Source of the DNA: UBA9732 sp963649615
GTDB taxonomy: Bacteria; Spirochaetota; Spirochaetia; Sphaerochaetales; Sphaerochaetaceae
Reading direction: 5' to 3'
Assembly: GCA_963649615.1 (NCBI GenBank)
Contig: CAVJIN010000039.1
Coordinates: forward strand, 1-14,746
DNA: 14,746 nt
Part shown: positions 5,364 to 11,965 of the stretch, piece by piece
Layout: every line of letters starts with the position of its first letter
Numbering within the stretch: position 1 is the first letter of the stretch
Notes under the pieces: model-generated
Seen by the model: only the letters and a program-made list of their open reading frames with translations
What the model was told of the DNA's origin: nothing
Database searches by the model: none
Translations under genes and position numbers: made by a program

Positions 5364-6972
5364 CTTCAGTCCTCCATTCGATTTTTACAATGTCGTAGAA
5401 TTTCTGTTTTCTGACATATGAAATTGACGTTGGCACTTTTGCTTTTTCATCTAGTGCTTGGCACAGCGTCCAGATAGACTGATACTTTTTAAGTTCAAGG
5501 CCAGAATTAAAACAGACAAAAGAAAGTTCTTTTATGGCTTTTTCTCTTGTGTATCCTTCATGAAGAATACAGTAGTATTTCTGAATGGGTTTTTGCCTTG
5601 CGTTCCAGCCATGATATGTGCATAAAAGCATTGGGATTTTACCCTTCTTAGACTCTACAACCATCCAATTCCAGTCCCTTACACTCATTGTACCTTGGCT
5701 ATCTTCTGTTTCATAAAGCTGATAGGTTTTAGCTACTTTCTCTTTAAAATCAAAAGTGTATCCACATTCAGGACATATTCTTGCATTAAGGCTCACGTAT
5801 TCATCACACTGAGGACATATTTTAAGTGGAGCTACTCCTTTTTCCCTATTCTCGTCCCTTTCAGGTGGCGGGATTATGTCCTCGGCTGTGCCATGTTCTT
5901 GTATATTGCCCGCAAAATCAAGAATAAGTGTGTTCTCTTTTGACGGGTCTGTCCGAAGACCGCGACCTAACATCTGCATAAGAAGACCTGGTGACATTGT
6001 GGGCCTAAGGAGAGCAATCATATCAATGCATGGTGCATCAAAGCCTGTTGTAAGAACGCTGTTGTTTGTAAGTGCCTTAATTTTTCCTGCCTTAAAGTCC
6101 TCTAAAATGCGTCTTCTTTGTTCTGAGTCTGTCTTACTTGTAACAGAGGCACAAGTGATGCCTTTTTGATTAAGAAGCTCTGCTATGTGCTGAGCATGCA
6201 AAATGCCTGAGCAGAAAAAAAGCCATGAGTGTCGTCCTTGAGCTCGGCCAATAACTGCATTTATCACATCTTCGTTTAGCCCTGGAACATCTACAGCCTT
6301 TTCAAGTTCGTTTTGTTTATAGTCCCCGCTTGTATCCTTATTAACACCTTTTACATCAAGTTTTACATCGGTTGCTTTATAAACAAGACGACAAAGGTAT
6401 CCTTTCTCTTGAAGCCACTTTATGTTTTTAACTTTGATAATGGGTGGAGAAAACAAAGAAGGTGCACTTGTTATCATGCCATGCTTGAGTCTATAAGGTG
6501 TTGCAGTAAGGCCTATGACTTTAAGGTATGGATTTACCTTTTTTAAGTTATTGATAAAAGACCTATACATTCCCTCGTTTTTTGTGTTTACAAGATGTGC
6601 TTCATCTATTATTATCAATGATATATTTCCGAATAAGGAATACTTTTTCCACATACTTTGGATAGTTCCAATGACAATTGGCTGCCCTTTCTCTTTTCTG
6701 TGAAGTGCTGCGCAGTATGTGGCTATAGGAGCATCGTGCCACACCTTTAGTATCTTTTCCCTATCTTGCTCAACAAGTTCTCTGCTAGGAGCTAGGACAA
6801 TAATTTTAGTTTCTGGATAGCTTTTAATTGCTGCATAAATGAAGCCTGCGATAATCCAGCTCTTACCAGAGGCAGTTGGAGCTTCTATCACAGGATTGCC
6901 TTCATATTTTAAGAACCAGTCATTAAGGTCATTTAATGCATCTTTTTGATAATCACGTAGTTGAGATAACAT
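5356..6972 (-). CDS. Superfamily 2 DEAD/DEAH-box helicase with C-terminal zinc ribbon
   Basis: This is a 538-residue protein with the full SF2 motif set: Q-like N-terminus (LRDYQKDAL), motif I APTASGKS (31-38), Ia LAPSRELVEQ (60-69), motif II IIDEAHLV (121-128), motif III GLTATPYR (154-161), motif V around VLTTGFDAP (306-314) and motif VI QMLGRGLRTD (333-342). After the second RecA-like domain comes a zinc ribbon, CPQCDEYVSLNARICPECG (386-404). A further 130 residues of unassigned sequence form the C-terminus. The protein would hydrolyse ATP to move along or unwind DNA, and helicases of this type are standard in phage replication modules. The ATG at 6972 has no clear Shine-Dalgarno and lies just past a hairpin with a U-tract (6978-7014), so expression may be reduced or conditional compared with upstream genes. 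Confidence 0.95.
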   Translation of the reverse strand: MLSQLRDYQKDALNDLNDWFLKYEGNPVIEAPTASGKSWIIAGFIYAAIKSYPETKIIVLAPSRELVEQDREKILKVWHDAPIATYCAALHRKEKGQPIVIGTIQSMWKKYSLFGNISLIIIDEAHLVNTKNEGMYRSFINNLKKVNPYLKVIGLTATPYRLKHGMITSAPSLFSPPIIKVKNIKWLQEKGYLCRLVYKATDVKLDVKGVNKDTSGDYKQNELEKAVDVPGLNEDVINAVIGRAQGRHSWLFFCSGILHAQHIAELLNQKGITCASVTSKTDSEQRRRILEDFKAGKIKALTNNSVLTTGFDAPCIDMIALLRPTMSPGLLMQMLGRGLRTDPSKENTLILDFAGNIQEHGTAEDIIPPPERDENREKGVAPLKICPQCDEYVSLNARICPECGYTFDFKEKVAKTYQLYETEDSQGTMSVRDWNWMVVESKKGKIPMLLCTYHGWNARQKPIQKYYCILHEGYTREKAIKELSFVCFNSGLELKKYQSIWTLCQALDEKAKVPTSISYVRKQKFYDIVKIEWRTEDE

Positions 6973-6977
6973 AATCT

Positions 6978-7014
6978 AAAAAATTGTCAGACTGACACTT
7001 AAAGTCAGTCTGAC
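6978..7014 (-). terminator. Hairpin with U-tract between the DUF669-like and helicase genes
   Basis: A perfect 11-bp inverted repeat (6986-6996 and 7004-7014) with a 7-nt loop is followed on the minus strand by AATTTTTT (6985-6978). It looks like an intrinsic terminator placed inside the operon, directly in the leader of the helicase gene. Possible roles are partial termination, attenuation or antitermination control, giving less helicase and primase than single-strand-binding protein. GACTGACAC also occurs twice here as a direct repeat. Confidence 0.7.
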
Positions 7015-7023
7015 TGACACAAA

Positions 7024-7491
7024 TTATTTCTTTGAAAACCAAGGAGGTGTTGCGGTGCTACCGATTTTGACCGTCTCAGTAGGGGTTGCCGAGCCTTCAA
7101 ATTTCTTAAATGCCAAGACTGTGTTTCTCTGCTCTTGACCTGGCTGTAGTTTTGCAGGGTTCTCAAGACCAAGCTTTACTGTAAGATTACACCCTACATA
7201 TGCATCAGTATCTTCTGGAAGTCTATCAAAACCACAAGCCCGAGTAAAATCGCTCATTTGCTGTTGCCCTATTTCCTGAGCCTTAGCGGATGCGTTTCTG
7301 ATGTTAAAGTTGACATACACGCTTCTATTTACAAACGTAGGACCTGTGACTGTAAGCTTTACAGATACGATTTCTCCTGTATGAAGACTATTTTCCTTCC
7401 ATACAGCTTCAGTTACGGTAACATCATAAAAGCCTGGTGTAATTGGCCCGAACTCTGTCGGAGCCTTAAGTTCAAATGCTGAAAATCTCAT
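7024..7491 (-). CDS. DUF669-family protein, probable single-stranded DNA-binding protein
   Basis: This is a 155-residue protein with beta-rich features: residues about 15-60 hold PGFYDVTVTEAVWKEN, then VSVKLTVTG. A later YVGCNLTVKLGLENP segment and a short acidic or polar tail ending in PPWFSKK follow. The PxGxYDV opening and the CxLTVKLG-like segment match the DUF669 pattern that is usually found in phage replication modules between a Sak4-like ATPase and a helicase. Many members are thought to bind single-stranded DNA through an OB-like fold. AGGAG precedes the ATG at 7491 by 9 nt and overlaps the stop of the preceding gene. The first 12 residues (MRFSAFELKAPT) are strikingly close to those of the primase-helicase, suggesting a shared leader or docking motif. 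Assignment is moderately strong from pattern and context. Confidence 0.78.
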   Translation of the reverse strand: MRFSAFELKAPTEFGPITPGFYDVTVTEAVWKENSLHTGEIVSVKLTVTGPTFVNRSVYVNFNIRNASAKAQEIGQQQMSDFTRACGFDRLPEDTDAYVGCNLTVKLGLENPAKLQPGQEQRNTVLAFKKFEGSATPTETVKIGSTATPPWFSKK

Positions 7492-7503
7492 TTCTTTTTT
7501 CTC

Positions 7504-7920
7504 CTATTTTATAGTCAGCTTTGGAGTGCCGACTGACTCTGTTACTACCTGCTCTCCCAATAAAAGAGACTGCTCCTCATCTGAGATAAGGTCCCATTCC
7601 TTTTTGGATAGCTCCCACTTTGGATAAAAACATCTAGCAAGCCGTTCTTTCATCTCTGGATGTCCTGTTTCCATAAAGAAAGAAAGTGCACTTGCATTTA
7701 CATTTCTGTTAAGCGTTCCTGTGACGGTAATTTTAAGACCTTCTACTGTAAAGCTTTGAGCATGAGTGTCGGTAATATCCGCACCAAGAAGGCTTATGAT
7801 GTAATCTCGTGCTTCTTCTTTCATTTCCTTGCCCTTTGCAACTGTGCTTTCACCTTCACGAAAGCGATCTATTGCACTTGCTAGGAACTTTTTCTCATTT
7901 TCTGTAAGCTCTTTTTTCAC
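7504..7920 (-). CDS. Phage protein of unknown function, translationally coupled to Sak4-like gene
   Basis: This is a 138-residue soluble protein with a charged helical N-terminus (ENEKKFLASAIDRFREGE), then a beta-like central part (FTVEGLKITVTGTLNRNV), and a C-terminal part with FYPKWELSKKEWDL and a short beta tail. The start is GTG at 7920, which overlaps the TGA stop of the Sak4-like gene in the four bases GTGA, a classic coupling arrangement. No domain is recognised. It sits between the recombination ATPase and the DUF669-like gene, so an accessory role in recombination or in loading single-strand proteins is plausible. It could equally be an inhibitor or a structural adaptor. Confidence 0.85.
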   Translation of the reverse strand: MKKELTENEKKFLASAIDRFREGESTVAKGKEMKEEARDYIISLLGADITDTHAQSFTVEGLKITVTGTLNRNVNASALSFFMETGHPEMKERLARCFYPKWELSKKEWDLISDEEQSLLLGEQVVTESVGTPKLTIK

Positions 7921-8585
7921 ATTCTGCCTCCAATTTTCTCAATAACCTTTCCCAAATCAGCCTCTTCATACATATCAAGACGTCCACTTCTGTCCTTTGC
8001 GATATAATTGGCATCGGTAAAAGTTTGAAAGAAACGAACATTCTCGTTGTTCTCATTAGTTTCACTACGCAGGACAAATACCTCGTCAAAGTAATAAGGA
8101 AGACTTTGGCTTGCTTTTTGCCCTGGCATTGAAGGCTGAAACATAATGCGTCCTGTTATCTCATCTTTTGCCTTTTCAAGCTTTGCAGTCATATAGACGT
8201 TAATAGGAAGGTCACGAAAAGCACGAATAAGATAATTGACTTGGTCTGTCATGTTTCCATAAGCCATGCGCCCGTCTTTATTGTTCATTTTTTCCTGCTG
8301 AAGGCAGATTTCTGCAATCTCGCTTATAGAATCCAGAACAATGCAGTCGTACTCGCTTTTGTGATCTAGAACATAATTGAACGATTCATAAAGCTCTGAA
8401 AGACTATGAATTTCAATGTACTGCAGGTCCGAGCCTTGAAGGCTCAAAAGCCCAGCCTCGGCACTTAAAATCAAAGTCTTTCCCCTAAGTGACTTTACAA
8501 GTGTCGTCTTTCCAGCTCCCGGAAGTCCGTACACAAGTATAGTCACCCCATTTAGTGCAATATTTTTTGTATTCTTAATTTCCAT
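7917..8585 (-). CDS. Sak4-like/AAA_24 phage ATPase (RecA fold), single-strand annealing
   Basis: This is a 222-residue protein with a single P-loop domain. Walker A is YGLPGAGKT (19-27), Walker B is CIVLDSISE (81-89), and an IYMTAKLEKAK-like strand with a sensor position follows near residue 150-160. A GRxxFQPSMPGQ segment and a C-terminal DRSGRLDMYEEADLG resemble the AAA_24/Sak4 type. Sak4 proteins are short RecA relatives that help single-strand annealing and phage recombination, normally together with a phage SSB. The DUF669-like protein downstream could be that partner. AAGGAA precedes the ATG at 8585. The stop overlaps the next gene by 4 bases. Length is normal for the family. A general phage nucleotide-binding protein is the fallback name. 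Confidence 0.9.
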   Translation of the reverse strand: MEIKNTKNIALNGVTILVYGLPGAGKTTLVKSLRGKTLILSAEAGLLSLQGSDLQYIEIHSLSELYESFNYVLDHKSEYDCIVLDSISEIAEICLQQEKMNNKDGRMAYGNMTDQVNYLIRAFRDLPINVYMTAKLEKAKDEITGRIMFQPSMPGQKASQSLPYYFDEVFVLRSETNENNENVRFFQTFTDANYIAKDRSGRLDMYEEADLGKVIEKIGGRM

Positions 8586-8666
8586 GTTTTATTCCTTGTA
8601 TTAAAAGATTTTGGAATGGGAAATAAGTTGAGGGAGCATCACGCGAGCGAGAAAAAGAAAGGCCCT

Positions 8667-8852
8667 TCATTTCTTTTCCTCCATAGTCTGTACTGTCAGC
8701 TCCGCAATTCGACTTCCGGGAATGAGCACAATCATCTCGTGCTTTGCACCAAAAAGACGAGCCAGTATCTTTTCACGAAGATGCACAGTCTTACACTTTG
8801 CCACATCTGCTGTCATGTCCTGTTTTGAGACAGCTATTTTCAAGGAATCCAT
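8667..8852 (-). CDS. 61-residue phage protein of unknown function
   Basis: I chose the ATG at 8852 because AGGAGG lies 6 nt upstream, a near-perfect ribosome binding site; the longer frame up to 8909 would overlap the previous gene. The protein begins MDSLKIAVSKQDM, has a Lys/Arg-rich middle (KCKTVHLREKILARLFG) and then a hydrophobic strand (MIVLIPGSRIAELTV) before a charged end. No domain is recognised, but the middle may pair with DNA or a protein. It lies 16 bp after the stop of the sigma-like gene and about 80 bp before the Sak4-like gene, so it is part of the operon. It may be a small regulator, but the sequence shows nothing specific. Confidence 0.8.
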   Translation of the reverse strand: MDSLKIAVSKQDMTADVAKCKTVHLREKILARLFGAKHEMIVLIPGSRIAELTVQTMEEKK

Positions 8853-8868
8853 ACGAGTCCTCCTACAC

Positions 8869-9411
8869 TTATCCGTTGATGGAGGCGTGAAGTTGACGTA
8901 AGGAATCAAGTTTACTTAGCTTTTCCTCTGTTCTGGCTTTATGGTGACAGACCTCAGATGGAGTCTTGTGGAGCACCTCAGCTGTGTCCTGGTTTGAGTA
9001 GCCCATGGAGCGCAAGACAAGGACATCACGCTGGTATTGTGTTGTGTTCTCCTCAAGGATTGGATTAAGACTTTCACGGACAAGAGCGACCTCAATCTCT
9101 CTTTGCGTTGTATTGTCAGGGATTATGTCCAAGGCTTCGTTATATTCAGGTTCTTCTCCCGTCTCGTGGGGAATGCAAACATAGCCTCTGTGGTTCAACT
9201 CTTTTTTGTTGTTCCGAACTTCTGGCTGGTATAAGAGTTCAAAGATGACCTCTTGGTCCGTCATGTTTTTGGCCTTCTCAAGTTGTGCATCTGTTTTGCA
9301 ATTTTTAAATAATTCTTCACGGCAGTTCTTAATAAAAACCGTGCAGTCTGTTGTGCTAATTGCTTTTGCAATAACCTTTTGCTCGTACTTTAGGGTGTCA
9401 ATTTGTAGCAT
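8869..9411 (-). CDS. Sigma-70 region 4-like HTH protein, phage early operon
   Basis: This is a 180-residue protein. Residues about 122-168 (TTQYQRDVLVLRSMGYSNQD, then TAEVLHKTPSEVCHHKARTE) form an HTH of the sigma-70 region 4 or LuxR type, with the expected GYSNQDTAEVL turn. The N-terminal 120 residues are helical and lack clear sigma region 2 motifs; they include a Cys-containing stretch (IKNCREELFKNC) and an acidic middle. It may be a truncated sigma-like factor or an activator that binds core polymerase or DNA. AGGAGA precedes the ATG at 9411. It is the first complete gene of the operon and could control expression of the replication genes. A small leader ORF overlaps its start. The gene does not look like a complete standard sigma factor. 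Confidence 0.72.
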   Translation of the reverse strand: MLQIDTLKYEQKVIAKAISTTDCTVFIKNCREELFKNCKTDAQLEKAKNMTDQEVIFELLYQPEVRNNKKELNHRGYVCIPHETGEEPEYNEALDIIPDNTTQREIEVALVRESLNPILEENTTQYQRDVLVLRSMGYSNQDTAEVLHKTPSEVCHHKARTEEKLSKLDSLRQLHASING

Positions 9412-9472
9412 CCCCGTCTCCTAAACGGAGCGATGCATGTATAGACTGAACCGCCTTTGCAGTGATTGTCAT
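9398..9472 (-). CDS. Possible 24-residue leader peptide overlapping the sigma-like gene
   Basis: The ATG at 9472 opens a 24-codon frame that ends at 9398, 14 bp inside the sigma-like gene. It reads MTITAKAVQSIHASLRLGDG and four more residues. A GGAG lies about 9 nt before the ATG. The overlap suggests translational coupling: ribosomes finishing it would be near the start at 9411. It could be a true leader or only a chance frame, since it is short and covers an inverted-repeat segment. Confidence 0.4.
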   Translation of the reverse strand: MTITAKAVQSIHASLRLGDGDATN

Positions 9473-9504
9473 AATGGATTACTCCGTTTGACTCTCACAT
9501 GCAT
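9423..9504 (-). promoter_or_regulatory. Interleaved inverted repeats in the leader of the minus-strand operon
   Basis: AAACGGAG (9423-9430) is matched by CTCCGTTT (9482-9489), and ATGCATGT (9433-9440) by ACATGCAT (9497-9504). Pairs run in the order A, B, A-prime, B-prime. Read as RNA from the minus strand this could fold as a pseudoknot; as DNA it could be two overlapping operators. One arm is also the ribosome-binding region of the leader ORF at 9398-9472, so the structure could control its translation. Confidence 0.45.
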
Positions 9505-9531
9505 TGGCCGGCAAAATGAGGTTTTGTTTTA

Positions 9532-9580
9532 AGACTGGACGGATGCCAATACTGTGCGCACTCAGCCTTCCGCCTAGTCT
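9532..9580. promoter_or_regulatory. Imperfect inverted repeat around GTGCGCAC in the divergent region
   Basis: AGACTGGACGGA (9532-9543) pairs with TCCGCCTAGTCT (9569-9580) at 10 of 12 positions, with the 8-bp palindrome GTGCGCAC near 9554-9560 in the centre. It lies between the divergent operon and regulator genes, so operator or leader hairpin is likely. The palindrome also contains GCGC, the site expected for the HhaI-like enzymes. Confidence 0.4.
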
Positions 9581-9588
9581 GCGTTAAA

Positions 9589-9600
9589 GTTCTTAAGAAC
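9589..9600. promoter_or_regulatory. Perfect 12-bp palindrome GTTCTTAAGAAC, candidate operator
   Basis: The sequence GTTCTTAAGAAC is a complete palindrome, with further imperfect symmetry on both sides. It sits between the divergent operon and the ImmA-HTH regulator gene, the usual place for a phage repressor operator. The C-terminal HTH of the adjacent regulator is a reasonable candidate to bind it. A similar GGAAC-GTTCC inverted pair occurs at 11747-11757. Confidence 0.5.
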
Positions 9601-9676
9601 CTTTTCTCAAATTAAAAACACGAAGTAGCAGAAAGTTAAGGACACCGGATGTCAGTCAAAAATCTGCATTTGAATA

Positions 9677-9685
9677 TGCTAGAAT
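9677..9685 (+). promoter_or_regulatory. Candidate extended -10 promoter of the ImmA-HTH regulator gene
   Basis: TGCTAGAAT (9677-9685) is a fair extended -10 element on the plus strand, and transcription would begin about 9692. The expected -35 position (near 9657) is only AT-rich, so activity may need a regulator. The distance suits a start at 9711 or 9762. Confidence 0.4.
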
Positions 9686-9761
9686 AAACATTGGGGCAAA
9701 AAAACAGCATTTGATGCTTGTTTTTCAAGCCATCAGATGGCAGATTTGCCTTTCAGAAAAA

Positions 9762-11648
9762 ATGGAATTTTACACTTTTAGGGTTTATACTGAAACTAAT
9801 ATGCAACAAAAGCGATTGTTCTCTGAGTTTATCTGCTCAAACTACCAGACCGAAATTCTCTGTGCTATAGAAGACTTTGTTACAGACAATACAAACTTAT
9901 TTAACCTTAAAGTTGTGGATACTGTTACAAATGTTGAATGCGAAGCTATCTACCCCAAACTTATCTGGATTCGTGATGCTCCTGCTTTACAGCTTGAATT
10001 TGACATGGCTCTTGAAGCAGAGCTCAATTTCTTTGAGTATTCTCACTATAGAGAGGAAGAAGAACCAGTAACGCAGTGGTTTTTGCTCTCTGGCATTGTA
10101 GACTTTGGAGGAGGTCTTACAATAAAAGAAGTCCAGCTTTATGAGAAAAATTACAAAGCTAAAAACGATTACACAGATAGCCTTTCTCCCTGCATTTATG
10201 AAAAGGACACAGAAAGGATAGCCCAAAGGTTCCTTAAAGAATATTTCCCAGAGGCTCTGAAACAAGGCTGTGAAGTTGATGTAGATACTGTTGTTAAAAG
10301 AATGAGCCTTAAAGTTGAAACTCGTCACCTATCATCAGATTTGCATATCTTCGGTCAGATACTCTTTGAGACAAGCAAAACCGAGGTTTATGACAAGCAC
10401 CCTATGTTGGAAGAATTCAAAGCCGGGACAATCCTAATTGACGACCGTGTTTTCTTTCTTCGTAACTACGGAAGTGTCAGGCACACCATAATCCATGAGT
10501 GTATCCACTGGTATCTGCACCGCAAAACATTTCTTCTTGCCAAATTCATGAAACAAGCTGAAAGTGGCTTCAAGTGTTGCATAACAGGTCAAATGCAATC
10601 TCATGAGCAGTCTAATGATGCGTGGTTTTTAGAGTGGCAGGCAAACAAGATTGCAGCAAAGGTACTTGTGCCAGAAAAAGTGTTAAAGCAAAAGGTCTCC
10701 CAGTTCCTTTCAGAGCAAAGAGAGCTTTTTCCAAATATTGCAGATGTATACCTTTTAAAGAATGTTGTCTCAATGGTTGCAAACTTCTTTAAAGTTTCAA
10801 TCCAAGTTGCAAGGATAAGAATGTCAGAATGTGGCTTTAGTCTTGTAGAAGGTGCCTTTGATTATTGTGATGGAAAATATCTTAAGCCCTATGCCTTTAA
10901 AAAAGATTCCTTGAATTGTGATGAGACTTATACCATTGGGTGTCAGGATTTAATCATTGAGAAAATGAAAAACCCAGAGCTTAGCTCAATGATGGATAAG
11001 ATGCAGCTAGTTTATACTGATTCACACCTTGTGGTTAATAGTCCTAAGTATGTGGAGAAGAAGAAACTGACAGAATATGCAAGGTTACATTTGGATGAAT
11101 GTGCTATCAAGTTCACGGTAGATACTAAAACAGTGCATAGTTGTGCAGTTTCTTACCGTGAGTGCATTCTCTTTCATGGCTACAACGGAAAATTAAAGAT
11201 TTCATATAGCTATGAAAAAGAAGCCAACAAAAACAATATCTCAAAGGCAACAGCTATTATTGAGCACCAAAAATATGAAAATGAATTGCACTTATGCATA
11301 AATCCATTTTCTTTCTCAGAAACTTTGGTCAATCTAATGAAAAAGAAAAAAATAACAGTTGAAAGCCTTGCAGATTTTTCTGGAATATCAGAAAGGCAGA
11401 TTTCAAGGTTACGAAAAGAAACCACAGAAAGACCAAAAATAGAAACTGTTGTAGCTCTAGCAATAGGGTTAGATATTCCTTATGAAATAAGCATTTTATT
11501 TCTAAAAACAGCATCGTATGTTTTATCTTTGGGAAACGAGAAGCATATGCTCTATAAGCATTTCTTATCTGATGGCTGTTTAATGTCTATTCATGATTGT
11601 AACGCTATGTTAGAAGCAAACGGGTTTAAAAGTCTGAACGAAGATTAA
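9762..11648 (+). CDS. ImmA/IrrE-family zinc metallopeptidase with C-terminal XRE-like HTH
   Basis: This is a 628-residue protein from the ATG at 9762; a TTG at 9711 or ATG at 9714 would add 17 or 16 residues that look unlike coding sequence. The N-terminal 190 residues match no domain I can name. The metallopeptidase core is at about 190-330: HTIIHECIHWYLHR contains HECIH (245-249), whose histidines and Glu246 fit the HExxH zinc site, and the later FLEWQANKIAAKVLVP matches the ImmA third-ligand helix. A helix-turn-helix of XRE style lies near 520-580 (ITVESLADFSGISERQISRL). ImmA-type proteins cleave phage or ICE repressors on induction. Here the enzyme and a DNA-binding domain are joined, in the order opposite to the common HTH-first layout. 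It is divergent from the replication operon, with operator-like palindromes between, so it probably controls the element's switch. Confidence 0.88.
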   Translation: MEFYTFRVYTETNMQQKRLFSEFICSNYQTEILCAIEDFVTDNTNLFNLKVVDTVTNVECEAIYPKLIWIRDAPALQLEFDMALEAELNFFEYSHYREEEEPVTQWFLLSGIVDFGGGLTIKEVQLYEKNYKAKNDYTDSLSPCIYEKDTERIAQRFLKEYFPEALKQGCEVDVDTVVKRMSLKVETRHLSSDLHIFGQILFETSKTEVYDKHPMLEEFKAGTILIDDRVFFLRNYGSVRHTIIHECIHWYLHRKTFLLAKFMKQAESGFKCCITGQMQSHEQSNDAWFLEWQANKIAAKVLVPEKVLKQKVSQFLSEQRELFPNIADVYLLKNVVSMVANFFKVSIQVARIRMSECGFSLVEGAFDYCDGKYLKPYAFKKDSLNCDETYTIGCQDLIIEKMKNPELSSMMDKMQLVYTDSHLVVNSPKYVEKKKLTEYARLHLDECAIKFTVDTKTVHSCAVSYRECILFHGYNGKLKISYSYEKEANKNNISKATAIIEHQKYENELHLCINPFSFSETLVNLMKKKKITVESLADFSGISERQISRLRKETTERPKIETVVALAIGLDIPYEISILFLKTASYVLSLGNEKHMLYKHFLSDGCLMSIHDCNAMLEANGFKSLNED

Positions 11649-11926
11649 GGACAATCAAAAACAACGTAGCTGACAGAGCTTGGCTGGAATGTTATTGTTG
11701 TTTGGGAATGTCAGCTAAAGCCAAAAAACAGAAATGAAACTCTTTCGGAACTGTTCCAAAGTATTGTAAATCCAGCATAACAGAAACACCTGGGAATCAC
11801 GAATCCGCCTAGGTTATTAAGGGCTGGAAACATCGTAAAACTCATTTTCTGAAATTAGAGAAACTTGAAGAGTACAATGTACAGAGCCACCTGTTACCAT
11901 TCTTTAAAAAGATTGCCACTAGACTA
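11649..11926. other. Intergenic spacer with several inverted repeats, no gene seen
   Basis: No credible ORF is present. Pairs seen are AGCTGACA (11668-11675) with TGTCAGCT (11709-11716), an interleaved AAACAAC (11659-11665) with GTTGTTT (11697-11703), and a hairpin around GGAAC-T-GTTCC (11747-11757, extending to 11742-11761). None is followed by a T-run, so a conventional terminator for the regulator gene is not evident. It may hold a structured RNA or decayed sequence; I recognise no class. Confidence 0.5.
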
Positions 11927-11955
11927 TTGATAAAACTAAAAACTGATGCTAATAC
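11927..11955 (+). promoter_or_regulatory. Strong promoter of the HhaI-like methyltransferase gene
   Basis: TTGATA (11927-11932), a 17-bp spacer and TAATAC (11950-11955) preceded by TG at 11947-11948 form a good sigma-70 promoter with extended -10. Transcription would begin about 11962, only a few bases before the ATG at 11966, so the mRNA would be nearly leaderless. This also argues against the TTG at 11927 being the start codon. Confidence 0.65.
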
Positions 11956-11965
11956 TTCTAGCGTT

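Noticed and set aside
7895..8089. Minus-strand frame of 64 codons overlapping the Sak4-like gene
   Set aside because: It lies within the Sak4-like coding sequence in another frame on the same strand, with no domain or ribosome binding site.
9711..9761. Earlier TTG/ATG starts for the ImmA-HTH gene
   Set aside because: The extra 17 residues look unlike coding sequence and there is no well-placed ribosome binding site; the ATG at 9762 gives a natural N-terminus. Still not excluded.
9987..10328. Minus-strand frame of 113 codons
   Set aside because: It lies fully inside the ImmA-HTH gene, has no ribosome binding site and a composition typical of an antisense shadow.
11649..11926. Possible retron, omega-RNA or IS605-type end in the spacer
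   Set aside because: Inverted repeats are present, but there is no reverse transcriptase or TnpB gene and no match I can name.
11927..11965. TTG start for the HhaI-like methyltransferase
   Set aside because: It coincides with the -35 box of a good promoter, and the ATG at 11966 gives an exact N-terminal match to M.HhaI.
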